A DNA stretch of 64,000 nt from Limnohabitans sp. 2KL-51 (GCF_003063645.1 NZ_NESJ01000009.1:124001-188000), one strand, 5' to 3'. Positions 18,154 to 27,974 are shown, counted from the stretch's first letter. The notes: a model not told the origin generated them from the letters alone. Program-made: numbers and translations.

Positions 18154-19650
18154 ATGCAGCACCTGCCGCCTTTCATTGCCCCTTCTGAGCACCCAGATGC
18201 CGACAGCGCCTTGGCGCAAATCCAGCACATCTACCAGCACAGCGTGAACCACCTGCGCCAGGCCATGCGCGAGTTTGTGGCAGGCGCCGACATGGCCGGC
18301 ACGCGGGTTCGGGCGTTTTACCCTTTTGTACGGGTACAGGTGACCAGCGCCAGCCGCAAAAGCGCGGGGCTGGACAGCCGCTTGAGCTATGGTTTTGTGG
18401 CCGAGCCGGGCCGCTTTGAGACGACCCTGACCCGTCCGGACCTGTTTGCATATTACATCCGCAAGCAGTTGACGCTGCTGCTGCAAAACCACGGCGTAAG
18501 CTTGCAAGTGGGCACCAGCAACCAGCCGATTCCGATCCACTTTTCTTTCGCCGACGACGAGCACATGGAAGGCAGCCTGAGTCGAGAGCGGCAGGCCCTG
18601 ATGCGCGAGGTGTTTGACCTGCCCGACTTGGCAGCCATGGACGACGGCATTGCCAATGGCACGCACGAACCTGCAGCCTCTGAAGCCAGGCCGCTGTCGC
18701 TGTTCACCGCGCCGCGAATCGACTATTCACTGCAGCGCCTGCGACACTACACCGGCACCTCGCCGCGCTGGTTTCAAAACTACGTGCTGTTCACCAATTA
18801 CCAGTTTTATATCGACGAATTCATCGCACTGGGCCGCGCCGAAATGCATAACCCGAGCAGCGAATACATCGCCTTTATAGAACCCGGCAACATGATCACG
18901 CACCGCATGGGTCTGCCCTTTGAAGAGGTGGACGCCCTGGGCCAAACACCACCGCGCTTGCCGCAAATGCCCGGCTACCACCTGGTTCGCAAGGGTCACA
19001 GCGGCATCACCATGGTCAACATCGGTGTGGGCCCTGCCAATGCCAAGACCATCACCGACCACATTGCCGTGCTGCGCCCGCACGCCTGGCTGATGCTGGG
19101 TCACTGCGCGGGCCTGCGCACCACGCAGCAACTGGGCGACTACGTACTGGCCCACGCCTATGTGCGCGAAGACCATGTGCTGGACGAAGAGTTGCCGCTA
19201 TGGGTGCCGATCCCGGCTCTGGCTGAGGTGCAGGTAGCGCTGGAACGTGCCGTGTCCGAGGTCACCGGTTGTCATGGTGCAGACCTCAAACGCCTGATGC
19301 GCACCGGTACCGTGGCCAGCACAGACAACCGCAACTGGGAACTTCTACCCAACAACACCCCCCAACGGCGCTTCAGCCAAAGCCGCGCCGTGGCACTGGA
19401 CATGGAAAGCGCCACGATTGCCGCCAACGGTTTTCGGTTTCGGGTGCCGTACGGCACGCTGCTGTGCGTGAGCGACAAACCGTTGCACGGCGAGATCAAA
19501 CTGCCTGGCATGGCCAACCACTTTTACCGCGAGCGCGTCAACCAGCACCTGCAAATCGGCATCCGCACCGTGACCTTGCTGCGCAACGCCGGTCCCGAGC
19601 AACTTCACAGCCGCAAGTTGCGCAGCTTTGCCGAGGTGGCGTTTCAATAA
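18154..19650 (+). CDS. amn: AMP nucleosidase
   Basis: Hydrolyses AMP to adenine and ribose 5-phosphate, balancing the adenylate pool. The 498-residue product has the N-terminal Amn-specific domain (RVRAFYPFVRVQVTSASRKS region, about 45-70) and a C-terminal phosphorylase-like domain with the family blocks FTNYQFYIDEFI, FIEPGNMITHRMG, VNIGVGPANAKTITDHIAVLRPHAWLMLGHCAGL and ALDMESATIAANGFR. Length matches the E. coli enzyme. AGGA lies seven bases before ATG 18154. gshB follows 48 bases downstream. Confidence 0.95.
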   Translation: MQHLPPFIAPSEHPDADSALAQIQHIYQHSVNHLRQAMREFVAGADMAGTRVRAFYPFVRVQVTSASRKSAGLDSRLSYGFVAEPGRFETTLTRPDLFAYYIRKQLTLLLQNHGVSLQVGTSNQPIPIHFSFADDEHMEGSLSRERQALMREVFDLPDLAAMDDGIANGTHEPAASEARPLSLFTAPRIDYSLQRLRHYTGTSPRWFQNYVLFTNYQFYIDEFIALGRAEMHNPSSEYIAFIEPGNMITHRMGLPFEEVDALGQTPPRLPQMPGYHLVRKGHSGITMVNIGVGPANAKTITDHIAVLRPHAWLMLGHCAGLRTTQQLGDYVLAHAYVREDHVLDEELPLWVPIPALAEVQVALERAVSEVTGCHGADLKRLMRTGTVASTDNRNWELLPNNTPQRRFSQSRAVALDMESATIAANGFRFRVPYGTLLCVSDKPLHGEIKLPGMANHFYRERVNQHLQIGIRTVTLLRNAGPEQLHSRKLRSFAEVAFQ

Positions 19651-19698
19651 GACGCTGCGGCGTCACGGTTTCCACCTTTTTTGTGACACAGTCCAGCC

Positions 19699-20640
19699 AT
19701 GCACATTCTTTTCATTGCCGACCCCCTCGAGTCCTTCAAGATTTACAAGGACACCACCTTTGCCATGATGCGCGAAGCGCAAAAACGCGGCCACCAAGTT
19801 GTGGCCTGCCAGATGACCGATGTGCGCTGGCAGCATGGCGAAGCCGTGTCAGCCCAGGTGCGCGACATCACACTCACTGGACAACCAGATGCCTGGTTCA
19901 ACCAGACCGCCACGCGCCGCGCCAACCTCAAGGATTTTGGTGCCGTCATCATGCGCACCGACCCGCCTTTTGACAGCGAATACTTTTACGCCACCCACCT
20001 GCTGAGCCAGGCCGAGCGTGAAGGCGCCAAGGTCTTCAACAGCCCGGCCGCGCTGCGCAACCATCCCGAAAAGCTGGCTATTCTGGAGTTTCCGCAGTTC
20101 ATCGCGCCCACTTTGGTCACCCGCAGCGAAGCCGACATCCGCGCCTTCCATGCCACGCATGGCACCATCATCTTGAAGCCTCTGGACGGCATGGGTGGCA
20201 CGGGCATCTTCAAAGTGGGAGCCGACGGTCTTAACTTGGGCGTGATCATCGAAACCCTCAACCGGGGTGGCGCACAAACCGTGATGGTGCAAAAGTTCTT
20301 GCCCGGTATCGCTCAAGGCGACAAGCGCGTGCTCTTGATCGGTGGCAAGCCCGTGCCGTTTTGTCTGGCGCGTATTCCTCAAGGTGGCGAGGTGCGTGGC
20401 AACCTGGCCGCAGGCGGCAAGGGCGTGGCACAACCCATCTCGGCGCGTGACCGCGAAATTGCCCAAGCCCTGGGCCCGATTTTGTTTGCACGCGGCCTGA
20501 TGCTGGTGGGCCTGGACATCATTGGTGACAGCCTGACTGAGATCAACGTGACCAGCCCGACCTGCTTTCAGGAAATCACCGACCAGATGGGCTGCGACGT
20601 GGCAGCGCTGTTCATGGACGCAGTGGAAGCGGCGCTTTGA
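19699..20640 (+). CDS. gshB: Glutathione synthetase
   Basis: Joins gamma-glutamylcysteine and glycine using ATP, the last step of glutathione synthesis. The 313-residue ATP-grasp protein begins ILFIADPLESFKIYKDTT, carries MRTDPPFDSEYFYATHLL, the ATP-grasp loop ILKPLDGMGGTGIF, and the closing DIIGDSLTEINVTSPTCFQEI that contacts product and metal. Length is standard for the proteobacterial enzyme. It follows amn on the same strand. Confidence 0.96.
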   Translation: MHILFIADPLESFKIYKDTTFAMMREAQKRGHQVVACQMTDVRWQHGEAVSAQVRDITLTGQPDAWFNQTATRRANLKDFGAVIMRTDPPFDSEYFYATHLLSQAEREGAKVFNSPAALRNHPEKLAILEFPQFIAPTLVTRSEADIRAFHATHGTIILKPLDGMGGTGIFKVGADGLNLGVIIETLNRGGAQTVMVQKFLPGIAQGDKRVLLIGGKPVPFCLARIPQGGEVRGNLAAGGKGVAQPISARDREIAQALGPILFARGLMLVGLDIIGDSLTEINVTSPTCFQEITDQMGCDVAALFMDAVEAAL

Positions 20641-20667
20641 GACCCAAGGTCTGGCCGGCACACACCA

Positions 20668-21429
20668 TCACTTCACGCCCGTGACGACGGCCTCCTGGAT
20701 GCAGCGCAAGGGTGGTGCGTCAGTCACCACCAAATTCATGCGCATGACTTGGTCACTGACCGTCATCTTCGAAATGACGGCGCTGCCTACGGCGCCATCC
20801 TCGCACTGAAAGGTGCCGACTCCAGACACCTGCCCCCCCGCTTGGCTGGCTTTGAAGGCGATATCGCAACTGCCCGTCTGCAACAAATAGTCATTGGCTG
20901 ACGTCTGTTTGACGATGCGCATCGTGCCGTAATCAATTTTATTTTTGTTATGCCCTAGGTAATCGCAACCGATGTAGGTGTTCTTGTTTACAAAATCCCA
21001 AGAGCCCGTGATGTCCATCGTGGCATACGTGAAGCGCTCCAATGCCATCGTGCCCTCCTTGCCGTCAAAGCTGTAATTGAATTGGGCATGGGTGTCAGTC
21101 CCAAAAGTAATGCTGGCCTCACCGACAAGAGTTTGCTTGACTTGCGAGGATGAGTAGCCTGGCCCCGGTGCAGGGCCTGTGCCTCTGTACAAACCGGCTT
21201 TTAATACTGTGCCATTCAAAGGTCCTGCCATGGTGAGGTAACTGGCCTTGCCGTCTTCGCCATAGTTGTACCAAGCCACCACCACGGTATTGCCTTGGTG
21301 ACCCACATTGAAGCCCATGCCACTTTGCTGGGGGTCCCACCACCAATCCTGGTAGTTGCCAGCATGTGACAGCGCGCTGAAAAGCGCCAAGCAAGTACTT
21401 GTCAGAATTTGCCAAATTTTCAATCTCAT
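20668..21429 (-). CDS. Secreted protein of unknown function with an aromatic N-terminal repeat motif
   Basis: About 253 residues, with a signal peptide probably cut after LSHA. The mature start NYQDWWWDPQQSGMGFNVGHQGN followed by VVAWYNYGEDGKASYLTM belongs to a motif common in exported proteins of beta- and gamma-proteobacteria (W-W-x-P-x-x-S-G-x-G-F then a W-F/Y-T/N-Y block), with no assigned activity that I know of. The rest is beta-rich with four cysteines, probably two disulfides. Start: an in-frame GTG lies 12 bases upstream at 21441; ATG 21429 is preferred. It lies just downstream of, and on the same strand as, a glutamine amidotransferase gene. Confidence 0.7.
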   Translation of the reverse strand: MRLKIWQILTSTCLALFSALSHAGNYQDWWWDPQQSGMGFNVGHQGNTVVVAWYNYGEDGKASYLTMAGPLNGTVLKAGLYRGTGPAPGPGYSSSQVKQTLVGEASITFGTDTHAQFNYSFDGKEGTMALERFTYATMDITGSWDFVNKNTYIGCDYLGHNKNKIDYGTMRIVKQTSANDYLLQTGSCDIAFKASQAGGQVSGVGTFQCEDGAVGSAVISKMTVSDQVMRMNLVVTDAPPLRCIQEAVVTGVK

Positions 21430-21452
21430 TTTCTTTCTCACTTTGTGTCATT

Positions 21453-22220
21453 TCAGGGTGAATTCAGTTCACCGTCTGTGAACGTGTATACACGTCCAGC
21501 GGTCAAGGCAGTCCAAGATTCGTCGGTGGTCAAGGGCTCAGTCACCACAATGACCACGCGGTCAGTCTCGCGGGTGCACTCGGCAAAGTTCATGCTCAGG
21601 TCTTCGTCGCTCAGCGTGGCGCGGGTAAAAGGGTGCCTGCGCAGCACGTAGTGCAAATGGGTGCTGGCGTGTGACCACAGCGCTTGGCCGTTGGACAGCA
21701 AAAAGTTGAACGTGCCATGCCTGGCAATCTGCGGCACCAGCTCGCGCAGGGTGCAGCTGAGTTCGTTCACGCTGGGCACGCTGGCGTGCGACTTGGCCAG
21801 CTCTTGCATGAGCCAGCAAAATGCCCGCTCGCTGTCGGTCTGCCCCACAGGTTTGAAATTGCCGTGCAGGTGCGGCGCATAGTCCACCAAGTTGCCGTTG
21901 TGCGCGAACACCCAGTAGCGCCCCCACAGCTCACGAACAAAGGGGTGGCAGTTTTCCAGGCTCACTTCGCCCTGCGTGGCTTTGCGGATATGGGCAATCA
22001 CGTTTTGGCTTTTGATCGGGTAGCGGCGGATAAGCTCGGCAATCGGCGAGCTGCTGGCGCTTTGGTGGTCCACAAAGTGGCGCACGCCCTGACCTTCAAA
22101 AAAGGCAATGCCCCAGCCGTCCCCGTGATGATCGGTGTGACCGCCGCGCTGGGCAAAGCCGCTGAAGCTGAAGGTCACATCGGTGGGGGTGTTGGCGTTC
22201 ATACCGAGCAGTTGGCACAT
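21453..22220 (-). CDS. Class II glutamine amidotransferase (YafJ-like)
   Basis: A 255-residue Ntn-hydrolase domain with the catalytic Cys2 (MCQLLGMNAN after Met removal), HGDGWGIAFF, VIAHIRKATQG, NCHPF and WVFAHNG-type blocks of the type II glutaminase. It lacks a fused synthetase domain, so it resembles YafJ: glutaminase activity is likely, the acceptor unknown. The start is four bases from the stop of the DHA2 transporter gene, so the two are probably co-transcribed. Confidence 0.88.
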   Translation of the reverse strand: MCQLLGMNANTPTDVTFSFSGFAQRGGHTDHHGDGWGIAFFEGQGVRHFVDHQSASSSPIAELIRRYPIKSQNVIAHIRKATQGEVSLENCHPFVRELWGRYWVFAHNGNLVDYAPHLHGNFKPVGQTDSERAFCWLMQELAKSHASVPSVNELSCTLRELVPQIARHGTFNFLLSNGQALWSHASTHLHYVLRRHPFTRATLSDEDLSMNFAECTRETDRVVIVVTEPLTTDESWTALTAGRVYTFTDGELNSP

Positions 22221-22223
22221 GGG

Positions 22224-23759
22224 TCAATCCTTGACGGTTGCGGCTACAGGCTCGGCCATTTTCCAGGCCGCAAGCAAAGCCAGCGCGGTCATGGTGGCCA
22301 GAAAAACAAAGGTCTCATTGAAGGCGCGCAAATCGGCGCTTGCCGGATGGCTTGACGCATGGGCGTACACCTCCAAACGCCACTCCAACACGATGGCGCA
22401 AATGCTCACGCCCGCCGCGCCGCCCAGCATGCGCACAAAGCCAATCACGCTGGAAGCCTGTGGGATCAGGTCCTTGGGCAAGCCGCGCAAAGCCCCCAGG
22501 TTGAGCGAAGGCAAGATGAAGCCCAGACCAATGCGCCCGAGGATGACCAAAATCCACAGCAAGGCCAAGCCGGCCGCCGGGTGGACCAAGGGCATGAGCG
22601 CAAACGACAGCGCCAACAAGGCCAGGCCCCAACTCACCCAATGGGCGGGCGGCATGCGGTGCGACAAACGCCCCACCGCCGCGATGGTCACGGCCAGCAA
22701 GATGCCGGCCGGCAACAAGGCGGCACCGATGTAGGACGGCGACAAACCCAGGCCCATCTGCATGTAGACCGGCAGCAAATACGTGGAGCCAAACAGTGCA
22801 ATGCCGTAGGTGAAGGACACCAGCGCCCCCATGGCGAAATGGCGGTGGCCAAACACCTGCAGGTTCATGAGCGGGCCACGCCGGACTTGGCGGGCCTGGC
22901 GCAAGGACTTGGCTTTTCGGCTCGAAGAGGCGGGGCGCACGCGTCGGCGCGGCTTCAGCAAATGACGCTGCCAAACGACAAACACCGCCATGCCCAAGCC
23001 GGCCATCGCCAGCAGCACGAAGGCCACTGTTGCGTCATCGCCACGCAACTGCACCAGTCCGTTGAGCAGCATCAAGGTGGAGGCGCTGGCCAGCGCCAGC
23101 CCGATCCAGTCCAGCCCCGGGCTGTCAGCATCGGCCTGCACACCGCCCGGGGCCGATGTGGGCACATAGCGGCGCGACAGCCACAGCGCCACCATGGCCA
23201 GCGGCACCACCATGAAAAAAATCGAGCGCCAGCCGAACACATCGACCAGCACCCCGCCAATGCTGGGGCCAATGGCGGGGGCCATCACCACACCCACACC
23301 GAACAAGCCACTGGCGCGGCCCTGCTCTTCTGACGCAAAAGCACGCAAGATGATGATGGCCGGTATGGGCTGCACCACACCCGCAGCCAAGCCTTCGGCC
23401 ACGCGTGCGGCCATGACCAGCGGAAAGTCGTTGGCCAAGCCGCCCACCACCCCGCCACCCAGCAGCAACCACATGCACACCTCGTACACCCGGCGGTAGC
23501 CGTAGCGCGACAGCAGCCAGGGGGTGGTGAGCATGGACACGGTCATGGCCACCATGAAACCCGATGTCACCCACTGCACCCGGCTTTGCCCCAGTGTGAA
23601 GTGCTGGCTCATGTCGGGAATCGCCACGTTCAAGATAGTGGACGACATCACCGCCGCCATGGAGCCGAGCATCACCGACAGCAGCAACAACCAGCGGTGC
23701 CGCTCGCCATAACGCGCTTGCAGGGCCTGCAAGCTGTGCGCGTCTTGGGCCTGGGTCAT
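22224..23759 (-). CDS. MFS drug efflux transporter, DHA2 (EmrB/QacA) type
   Basis: A 511-residue polytopic protein, about 14 membrane segments. The N-terminal block TILNVAIPDMSQHF, VQWVTSGFMVAMTVSM and LSRYGYRRVYEVCM mark the DHA2 proton-antiport family; GASGLFGVGVVMAPAIGPSIGGVL-type motif C of drug/H+ antiporters is also present. A basic cytoplasmic loop (RRRVRPASSSRKAKSLRQARQVRR region) lies between the halves. It exports an unknown compound. Its start overlaps the stop of the Cys-rich gene by four bases. No EmrA-like partner is next to it. Confidence 0.9.
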   Translation of the reverse strand: MTQAQDAHSLQALQARYGERHRWLLLLSVMLGSMAAVMSSTILNVAIPDMSQHFTLGQSRVQWVTSGFMVAMTVSMLTTPWLLSRYGYRRVYEVCMWLLLGGGVVGGLANDFPLVMAARVAEGLAAGVVQPIPAIIILRAFASEEQGRASGLFGVGVVMAPAIGPSIGGVLVDVFGWRSIFFMVVPLAMVALWLSRRYVPTSAPGGVQADADSPGLDWIGLALASASTLMLLNGLVQLRGDDATVAFVLLAMAGLGMAVFVVWQRHLLKPRRRVRPASSSRKAKSLRQARQVRRGPLMNLQVFGHRHFAMGALVSFTYGIALFGSTYLLPVYMQMGLGLSPSYIGAALLPAGILLAVTIAAVGRLSHRMPPAHWVSWGLALLALSFALMPLVHPAAGLALLWILVILGRIGLGFILPSLNLGALRGLPKDLIPQASSVIGFVRMLGGAAGVSICAIVLEWRLEVYAHASSHPASADLRAFNETFVFLATMTALALLAAWKMAEPVAATVKD

Positions 23760-24013
23760 GCGCGCTCCTTCTGCAGGGAGTCTTGCGATGGTTCAAGACT
23801 TGGGGTGTGCGATGCGGCCACACAGGTCGCACAGATGCAGGCCTTGTTGCGCGCCGCCTCAGGCACCTGTTTCAATAAATCGGCGCTGAACTGCACCAAC
23901 GTGCACCAGCAAGGGCCGGATACCACCCGGCCCGGCGTCGCCATGCCGCAGGCGTTGGGCTGGCCACACAAGGGACAGCGGCAAGGGTCCAGTGTGGTTA
24001 AGGGCTGGGTCAT
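23756..24013 (-). CDS. Cysteine-rich CWC family protein
   Basis: An 85-residue protein with cysteine pairs in the pattern of the CWC family: PCRCPLCGQPNACG, then GPCWCTL, then ACICATCV. These probably form zinc sites. Function unknown. ATG 24013 gives the family-like N-terminus. Its end overlaps the start of the efflux pump gene by four bases and a small membrane protein gene ends 12 bases upstream, so all are probably one transcript. Confidence 0.8.
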   Translation of the reverse strand: MTQPLTTLDPCRCPLCGQPNACGMATPGRVVSGPCWCTLVQFSADLLKQVPEAARNKACICATCVAASHTPSLEPSQDSLQKERA

Positions 24014-24025
24014 GGGATCACACAC

Positions 24026-24259
24026 TCAGTCCTTGCCCTGACGGTGCTGCTGCTCATCGCGCCACAGGCGAATGGCCAAAACCACCAGGGGCGTGGTATG
24101 CAGGAAAAAGTCAAACATGTCGATGGGTTTGCTCAAGCTGCCGTTCAAAAGCAAGCGCCATTTTTCGGTCAAGTGCGGCTCGGGCACAAAGGGGGCTCCA
24201 GCCAAGTAAATGGCCACGACCACCAACAACCATTTGGGTATCCGGTCAATCCAGCGCAT
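24026..24259 (-). CDS. Small membrane protein of unknown function
   Basis: A 77-residue product with two hydrophobic segments (about 9-25 and 52-68) and a charged C-terminus. ATG 24259 is chosen because GGAGGG lies six bases upstream; the frame stays open to a GTG at 24271. I recognise no family. It is first in a minus-strand run with a Cys-rich CWC protein, a DHA2 efflux pump and a glutamine amidotransferase. Confidence 0.65.
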   Translation of the reverse strand: MRWIDRIPKWLLVVVAIYLAGAPFVPEPHLTEKWRLLLNGSLSKPIDMFDFFLHTTPLVVLAIRLWRDEQQHRQGKD

Positions 24260-24324
24260 CGCGCCCTCCACAAAGCCCTATTTTCAGGCATGCCCGTCAC
24301 CGCAGAGCATGACGCAAAGCAAAA

Positions 24325-24342
24325 CGGCTCCCAAAGGAGCCG
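24325..24342 (-). terminator. Rho-independent terminator of glcB
   Basis: Read on the minus strand, CGGCTCC, TTTG loop, GGAGCCG is followed directly by TTTTGCTTTG. It lies 39 bases after the malate synthase stop codon and before the small-membrane-protein operon. Confidence 0.75.
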
Positions 24343-24380
24343 CTTCTTCAAGTGTCAGACCGCGTCCGACGCCAGCCTGT

Positions 24381-26612
24381 TCAGGCCGCTTTGACCTTCA
24401 AGCGCCAAGCGTGCAGCAAAGGCTCGGTGTAACCGGAAGGTTGCGCCTTGCCTTTGAAGACCAAGTCGCAAGCCGCTTTGTAAGCCGCCGACTTGGCAAA
24501 ATTACCGGCCATCGGCTGGTAAGCCGCGTCGCCCGCGTTTTGTGCGTCCACCACAGCGGCCATGCGCTGCATGGTTTGCTTGACTTGCTTTTCGGTCACG
24601 ACACCGTGCTGCATCCAGTTGGCCATGTGCTGGCTGGAGATGCGCAGGGTGGCGCGGTCTTCCATCAGGCCCACGCCGTTGATGTCGGGCACTTTGGAGC
24701 AGCCCACGCCTTGGTCCACCCAGCGCACCACATAACCCAAGATGCCTTGGGCGTTGTTGTCGAGTTCCTTTTGCTTGTCTTCAGCCGACCAGTTGGCGGC
24801 GTCTTTGGCCACCACAGGGAACTGCAACAAAGCGTTGAGCGTGTCTTCGCGCAGTTGTTTCGGGTCTTGCTTGGCAACCGCCTTTTCCATCTGCTTTTGC
24901 AGGGCGGGCACGTCCACTTGGTGGTAGTGCATGGCGTGCAGCGTGGCGGCAGTGGGGCTGGGCACCCAGGCGGTGTTGGCACCGGCCATGGGGTGACCGA
25001 TCTTGGCTTTGAGCATGTCGGCCATCAGGTCGGGCATGGCCCACATGCCTTTGCCGATCTGGGCACGGCCGCGCAGGCCGCAGGCCAGGCCCACGTTGAC
25101 GTTGTTCTTCTCGTAGGCACCCAACCAGGTGCTGTTCTTGATGTCGCCCTTGCGCATGACGGGACCCGCCAGCATGCAGGTGTGCATTTCGTCGCCGGTG
25201 CGGTCCAGGAAACCGGTGTTGATGAAGGCCACGCGGCTCTTGGCAGCGGCAATGCAGGCCTTGAGGTTGGCGCTGGTGCGGCGCTCTTCGTCCATGATGC
25301 CCAGCTTGACGGTGGAAGGCTTCATGCCGATGACTTTTTCCACACGGCCAAACAACTCGTCGGCGAACGCGACTTCGGCGGGGCCGTGCATTTTGGGCTT
25401 GACGATGTAGACGCTGCCCGTGCGGCTGTTGCGCAGGGGGTGCGAAGACTTTTTCTGCAAGTCGACCAAGGCGCAGGTCACGGTGACCATCGCGTCCAGG
25501 ATGCCCTCTGGGATCTCATGGTTTTTGCCGTCCGCGCCTTTGTAAAGAATAGCGGGGTTGGTCATCAGGTGACCGACGTTGCGCACAAACATGAGCGAGC
25601 GGCCGTGCAACTTGACGGTGCCTTTGCCAGCGGGCTTGGTGTACTCGCGGTCACCGTTCATGGTGCGGGTGAACGTCTTGCCGCCCTTTTGCACTTCTTC
25701 GCTGAGGCTGCCTTGCAAGATGCCCAGCCAGTTGGCATAAGCCAGCACTTTGTCGTCGGCGTCCACAGCGGCGACCGAGTCTTCGAGGTCAAGGATGGTG
25801 GACAAAGCGCTTTCAGCGATCAGGTCGGACACGCCCGCCGGGTCGGTCTTGCCAATCGGCGTGGACTTGTTGATTTGCAAGTCGAGGTGGATGCCGTTGT
25901 GCACAAACAGCACCGAGGCCGGGGCCTTGGCCTCACCGGTGTAGCCCACGAACTGCTTGGCGTCGGCCAAGGTCGTGTTCTTGCCGTTGGCCAGGGTCAC
26001 GACCAGCTTGCCCGCTTTCACGGCGTAGCCCTTGCTGCCCACATGCGAGCCGGTCTTGAGAGGTGCAGTGCAGTCGAGCACGTTGCGGCAGTAGTCGATG
26101 ACTTTGGCGCCGCGCTGGGGGTTGTAGCCCGAGCCTTTTTCGCAACCGTCGGCCTCGCTGATCGCGTCGGTGCCGTAAAGCGCGTCGTACAAAGAACCCC
26201 AACGGGCGTTGGCGGCATTCAGTGCGTAACGGGCGTTCAAGATCGGCACGACCAACTGAGGGCCCGCCAGCTTGGCCAGTTCGGCGTCCACGTTGGCGGT
26301 GGTGGCTTGGGCGTTGCGCGGCTCGGGCACCAAGTAGCCTATTTGGGCGAGGTATTTGCGGTAGGCCTTCATGGCCTTGCCTTCGGCCACGGGGCCGGGG
26401 TTGGCGGTGTGCCACGCGTCCATGGCGGTCTGGATGCGGTCACGCTCGGCCAGCAAGGCGATGTTTTTCGGTGCCAAGTCGGCCACGATGTCGTTGAAGC
26501 CTTGCCAGAACGTGTCTTTGTCCACGCCGGTAGCGGGCAGCATCTGGTCGTTGATGAAACTCAGCAGTGGGTTGGCCACTTGCAGGTTGTGAATCGCGGT
26601 GCGTGCAGTCAT
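24381..26612 (-). CDS. glcB: Malate synthase G
   Basis: Condenses glyoxylate with acetyl-CoA to malate (glyoxylate and glycolate use). The 743-residue length and domain content fit isoform G, not the shorter isoform A. It has [14 protein letters not shown] early in the barrel (magnesium-binding acidic residues), [62 protein letters not shown], and the C-terminal plug with [17 protein letters not shown] (catalytic-base Asp region). The start at 26612 gives the usual N-terminus; the open frame continues 19 codons upstream without reason to use it. A terminator hairpin follows the stop. Confidence 0.96.
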   Translation of the reverse strand: MTARTAIHNLQVANPLLSFINDQMLPATGVDKDTFWQGFNDIVADLAPKNIALLAERDRIQTAMDAWHTANPGPVAEGKAMKAYRKYLAQIGYLVPEPRNAQATTANVDAELAKLAGPQLVVPILNARYALNAANARWGSLYDALYGTDAISEADGCEKGSGYNPQRGAKVIDYCRNVLDCTAPLKTGSHVGSKGYAVKAGKLVVTLANGKNTTLADAKQFVGYTGEAKAPASVLFVHNGIHLDLQINKSTPIGKTDPAGVSDLIAESALSTILDLEDSVAAVDADDKVLAYANWLGILQGSLSEEVQKGGKTFTRTMNGDREYTKPAGKGTVKLHGRSLMFVRNVGHLMTNPAILYKGADGKNHEIPEGILDAMVTVTCALVDLQKKSSHPLRNSRTGSVYIVKPKMHGPAEVAFADELFGRVEKVIGMKPSTVKLGIMDEERRTSANLKACIAAAKSRVAFINTGFLDRTGDEMHTCMLAGPVMRKGDIKNSTWLGAYEKNNVNVGLACGLRGRAQIGKGMWAMPDLMADMLKAKIGHPMAGANTAWVPSPTAATLHAMHYHQVDVPALQKQMEKAVAKQDPKQLREDTLNALLQFPVVAKDAANWSAEDKQKELDNNAQGILGYVVRWVDQGVGCSKVPDINGVGLMEDRATLRISSQHMANWMQHGVVTEKQVKQTMQRMAAVVDAQNAGDAAYQPMAGNFAKSAAYKAACDLVFKGKAQPSGYTEPLLHAWRLKVKAA

Positions 26613-27044
26613 GAAAACCTCTGAGGTCAAGTCAAAAAAATGGGAGGAGCCTCTGCTCAAAGCAAACAAGTTGCCATGTGGCCCATAGGATCAAAGACTT
26701 TATTCTAAATTTAGACGCCGATAAACCCGCCAGATCTTCATAGACTCATGACTTTTATGCACGAATGGTGGCCCATCTGTGCTCACCCATTGGCAATGCT
26801 TGTCACCCCGTGTCATATCTGTCACCCCGGGCTTTAACCGGGGGCCATCTTCTGAACTTTCACGACAGCTGACGGCAAAACATGGATCCCGGATCAAGTC
26901 CGGGACGACCGGTATTTGTCACCCCGCCCCCCCGAGCCGGGGTTCATGTTTTCGCCCTTTCAAAGCAATCCTGAATAACTGGATCCCGGTCCAAGTCTGG
27001 GATGACAAAACTGACGGCATCAGTCACGGATCAATAATTCAGGC
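26613..27044. other. Gene-free region upstream of glcB and HMG-CoA lyase
   Basis: 432 bases between two divergent genes. The left part should hold the glcB promoter. The rest, from about 26800, is filled with short palindromic GC-rich repeats (separate entry). No credible open frame: the short ones here are shadows of the repeats. Confidence 0.6.
26801..27007. repeat. Cluster of REP-like palindromic intergenic repeats
   Basis: At least four related units in alternating orientation. 26821-26847 has CCCCGG and CCGGGG arms around GCTTTAA. 26883-26909 has TCCCGGA and TCCGGGA arms around TCAAG. 26918-26948 has CCCCG and CGGGG arms. 26980-27007 has ATCCCGG and a near-complementary CTGGGAT. Each is flanked by GTCA(C/T)CC or GGATGACA ends. 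A degenerate GTCACCCC occurs at 26802. They look like the dispersed palindromes found between genes of many proteobacteria; each could fold as a hairpin in RNA. Confidence 0.75.
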
Positions 27045-27974
27045 ATGACACGACTCCCAAGCCCAAAAATCCTGATCAGCGAAGTCGGCCCGCGCGATGG
27101 CCTGCAGTCGGTCAAGGCCATCATGCCCACCGCCGCAAAACTGCGCTGGATCGACGCACTAGCGGCGGCGGGCCTGCGCGAGATTGAAGTGGCCTCGTTT
27201 GTGCCCGCCCAACTCTTGCCGCAAATGGCCGATGCCGCGCAGGTGGTGCAACACGCACGGCGCCACAGCGGGGTGCGCATCATGGCGCTGGTGCCCAACG
27301 TGCGCGGCGCGCAGGCCGCTCTGGCTGCTGGCGCCCAAAAGCTCACCCTGCCCGTTTCGGCCAGCCCGGCCCACTCGATGGCCAATGTGCGCAAAACGCC
27401 CGAGGACATGGTCGAAGAAGTCAAGGCGGTTTTGCGCCTGAGAGACGAGATCGCTCCCGGCGTACCGGTAGAAGTGGGGATGTCCACCGCCTTTGGCTGC
27501 ACCTTGCAAGGCCCAGTGCCTGAAGCCGATGTGCTGCGTTTGGCCCATTTGCTGGCCGAGGCTGGCGTGGACGAAATTGGCCTGTCGGACACCACCGGCA
27601 TGGGCAACCCTGCGCAAGTGCAGCGTTTATTCAAACGCATGTTCCAGGAAATCGGCCCCCTCACAGGTGCCGCTCACCTGCACAACACCCGGGGCTTAGG
27701 GCTGGCCAATGCCTTGGCCGCTTACGAGGCGGGCGTGCGCTCGTTTGACAGCTCGCTCGGGGGTCTGGGCGGATGCCCTTATGCACCAGGGGCTTCGGGC
27801 AATGTGGTGACCGAAGACCTGGTGTTCATGTTTGAGGCCATGGGAATCAGCACCGGCATTGACCTGGACCTGCTCATCGCGGCACGCGATCCTTTGAGAG
27901 CCGGGCTGCCCGGCGAACCCCTGTACGGCATGACGCCCGCGGCGGGACTGCCCAAGGGCTGGCACAGCCTTTGA
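27045..27974 (+). CDS. Hydroxymethylglutaryl-CoA lyase
   Basis: Cleaves HMG-CoA to acetyl-CoA and acetoacetate at the end of leucine degradation. The 309-residue barrel has EVGPRDGLQ near the N-terminus (metal-binding Asp and catalytic Arg), EVASFV, STAFGC, the metal-binding HLHNTRG block (HxH) and GGCPYAPGASGN with the catalytic Cys, the family signature. The usual neighbours (liu genes for methylcrotonyl-CoA carboxylase) are not next to it. It stands between the palindrome cluster and a LysR gene. Confidence 0.93.
   Translation: MTRLPSPKILISEVGPRDGLQSVKAIMPTAAKLRWIDALAAAGLREIEVASFVPAQLLPQMADAAQVVQHARRHSGVRIMALVPNVRGAQAALAAGAQKLTLPVSASPAHSMANVRKTPEDMVEEVKAVLRLRDEIAPGVPVEVGMSTAFGCTLQGPVPEADVLRLAHLLAEAGVDEIGLSDTTGMGNPAQVQRLFKRMFQEIGPLTGAAHLHNTRGLGLANALAAYEAGVRSFDSSLGGLGGCPYAPGASGNVVTEDLVFMFEAMGISTGIDLDLLIAARDPLRAGLPGEPLYGMTPAAGLPKGWHSL

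Noticed and set aside
24210..26624. 804-codon plus-strand open frame
   Set aside because: It is the antisense shadow of malate synthase G; composition is His/Gly/Val-rich without any domain, while the minus-strand frame has all family motifs.
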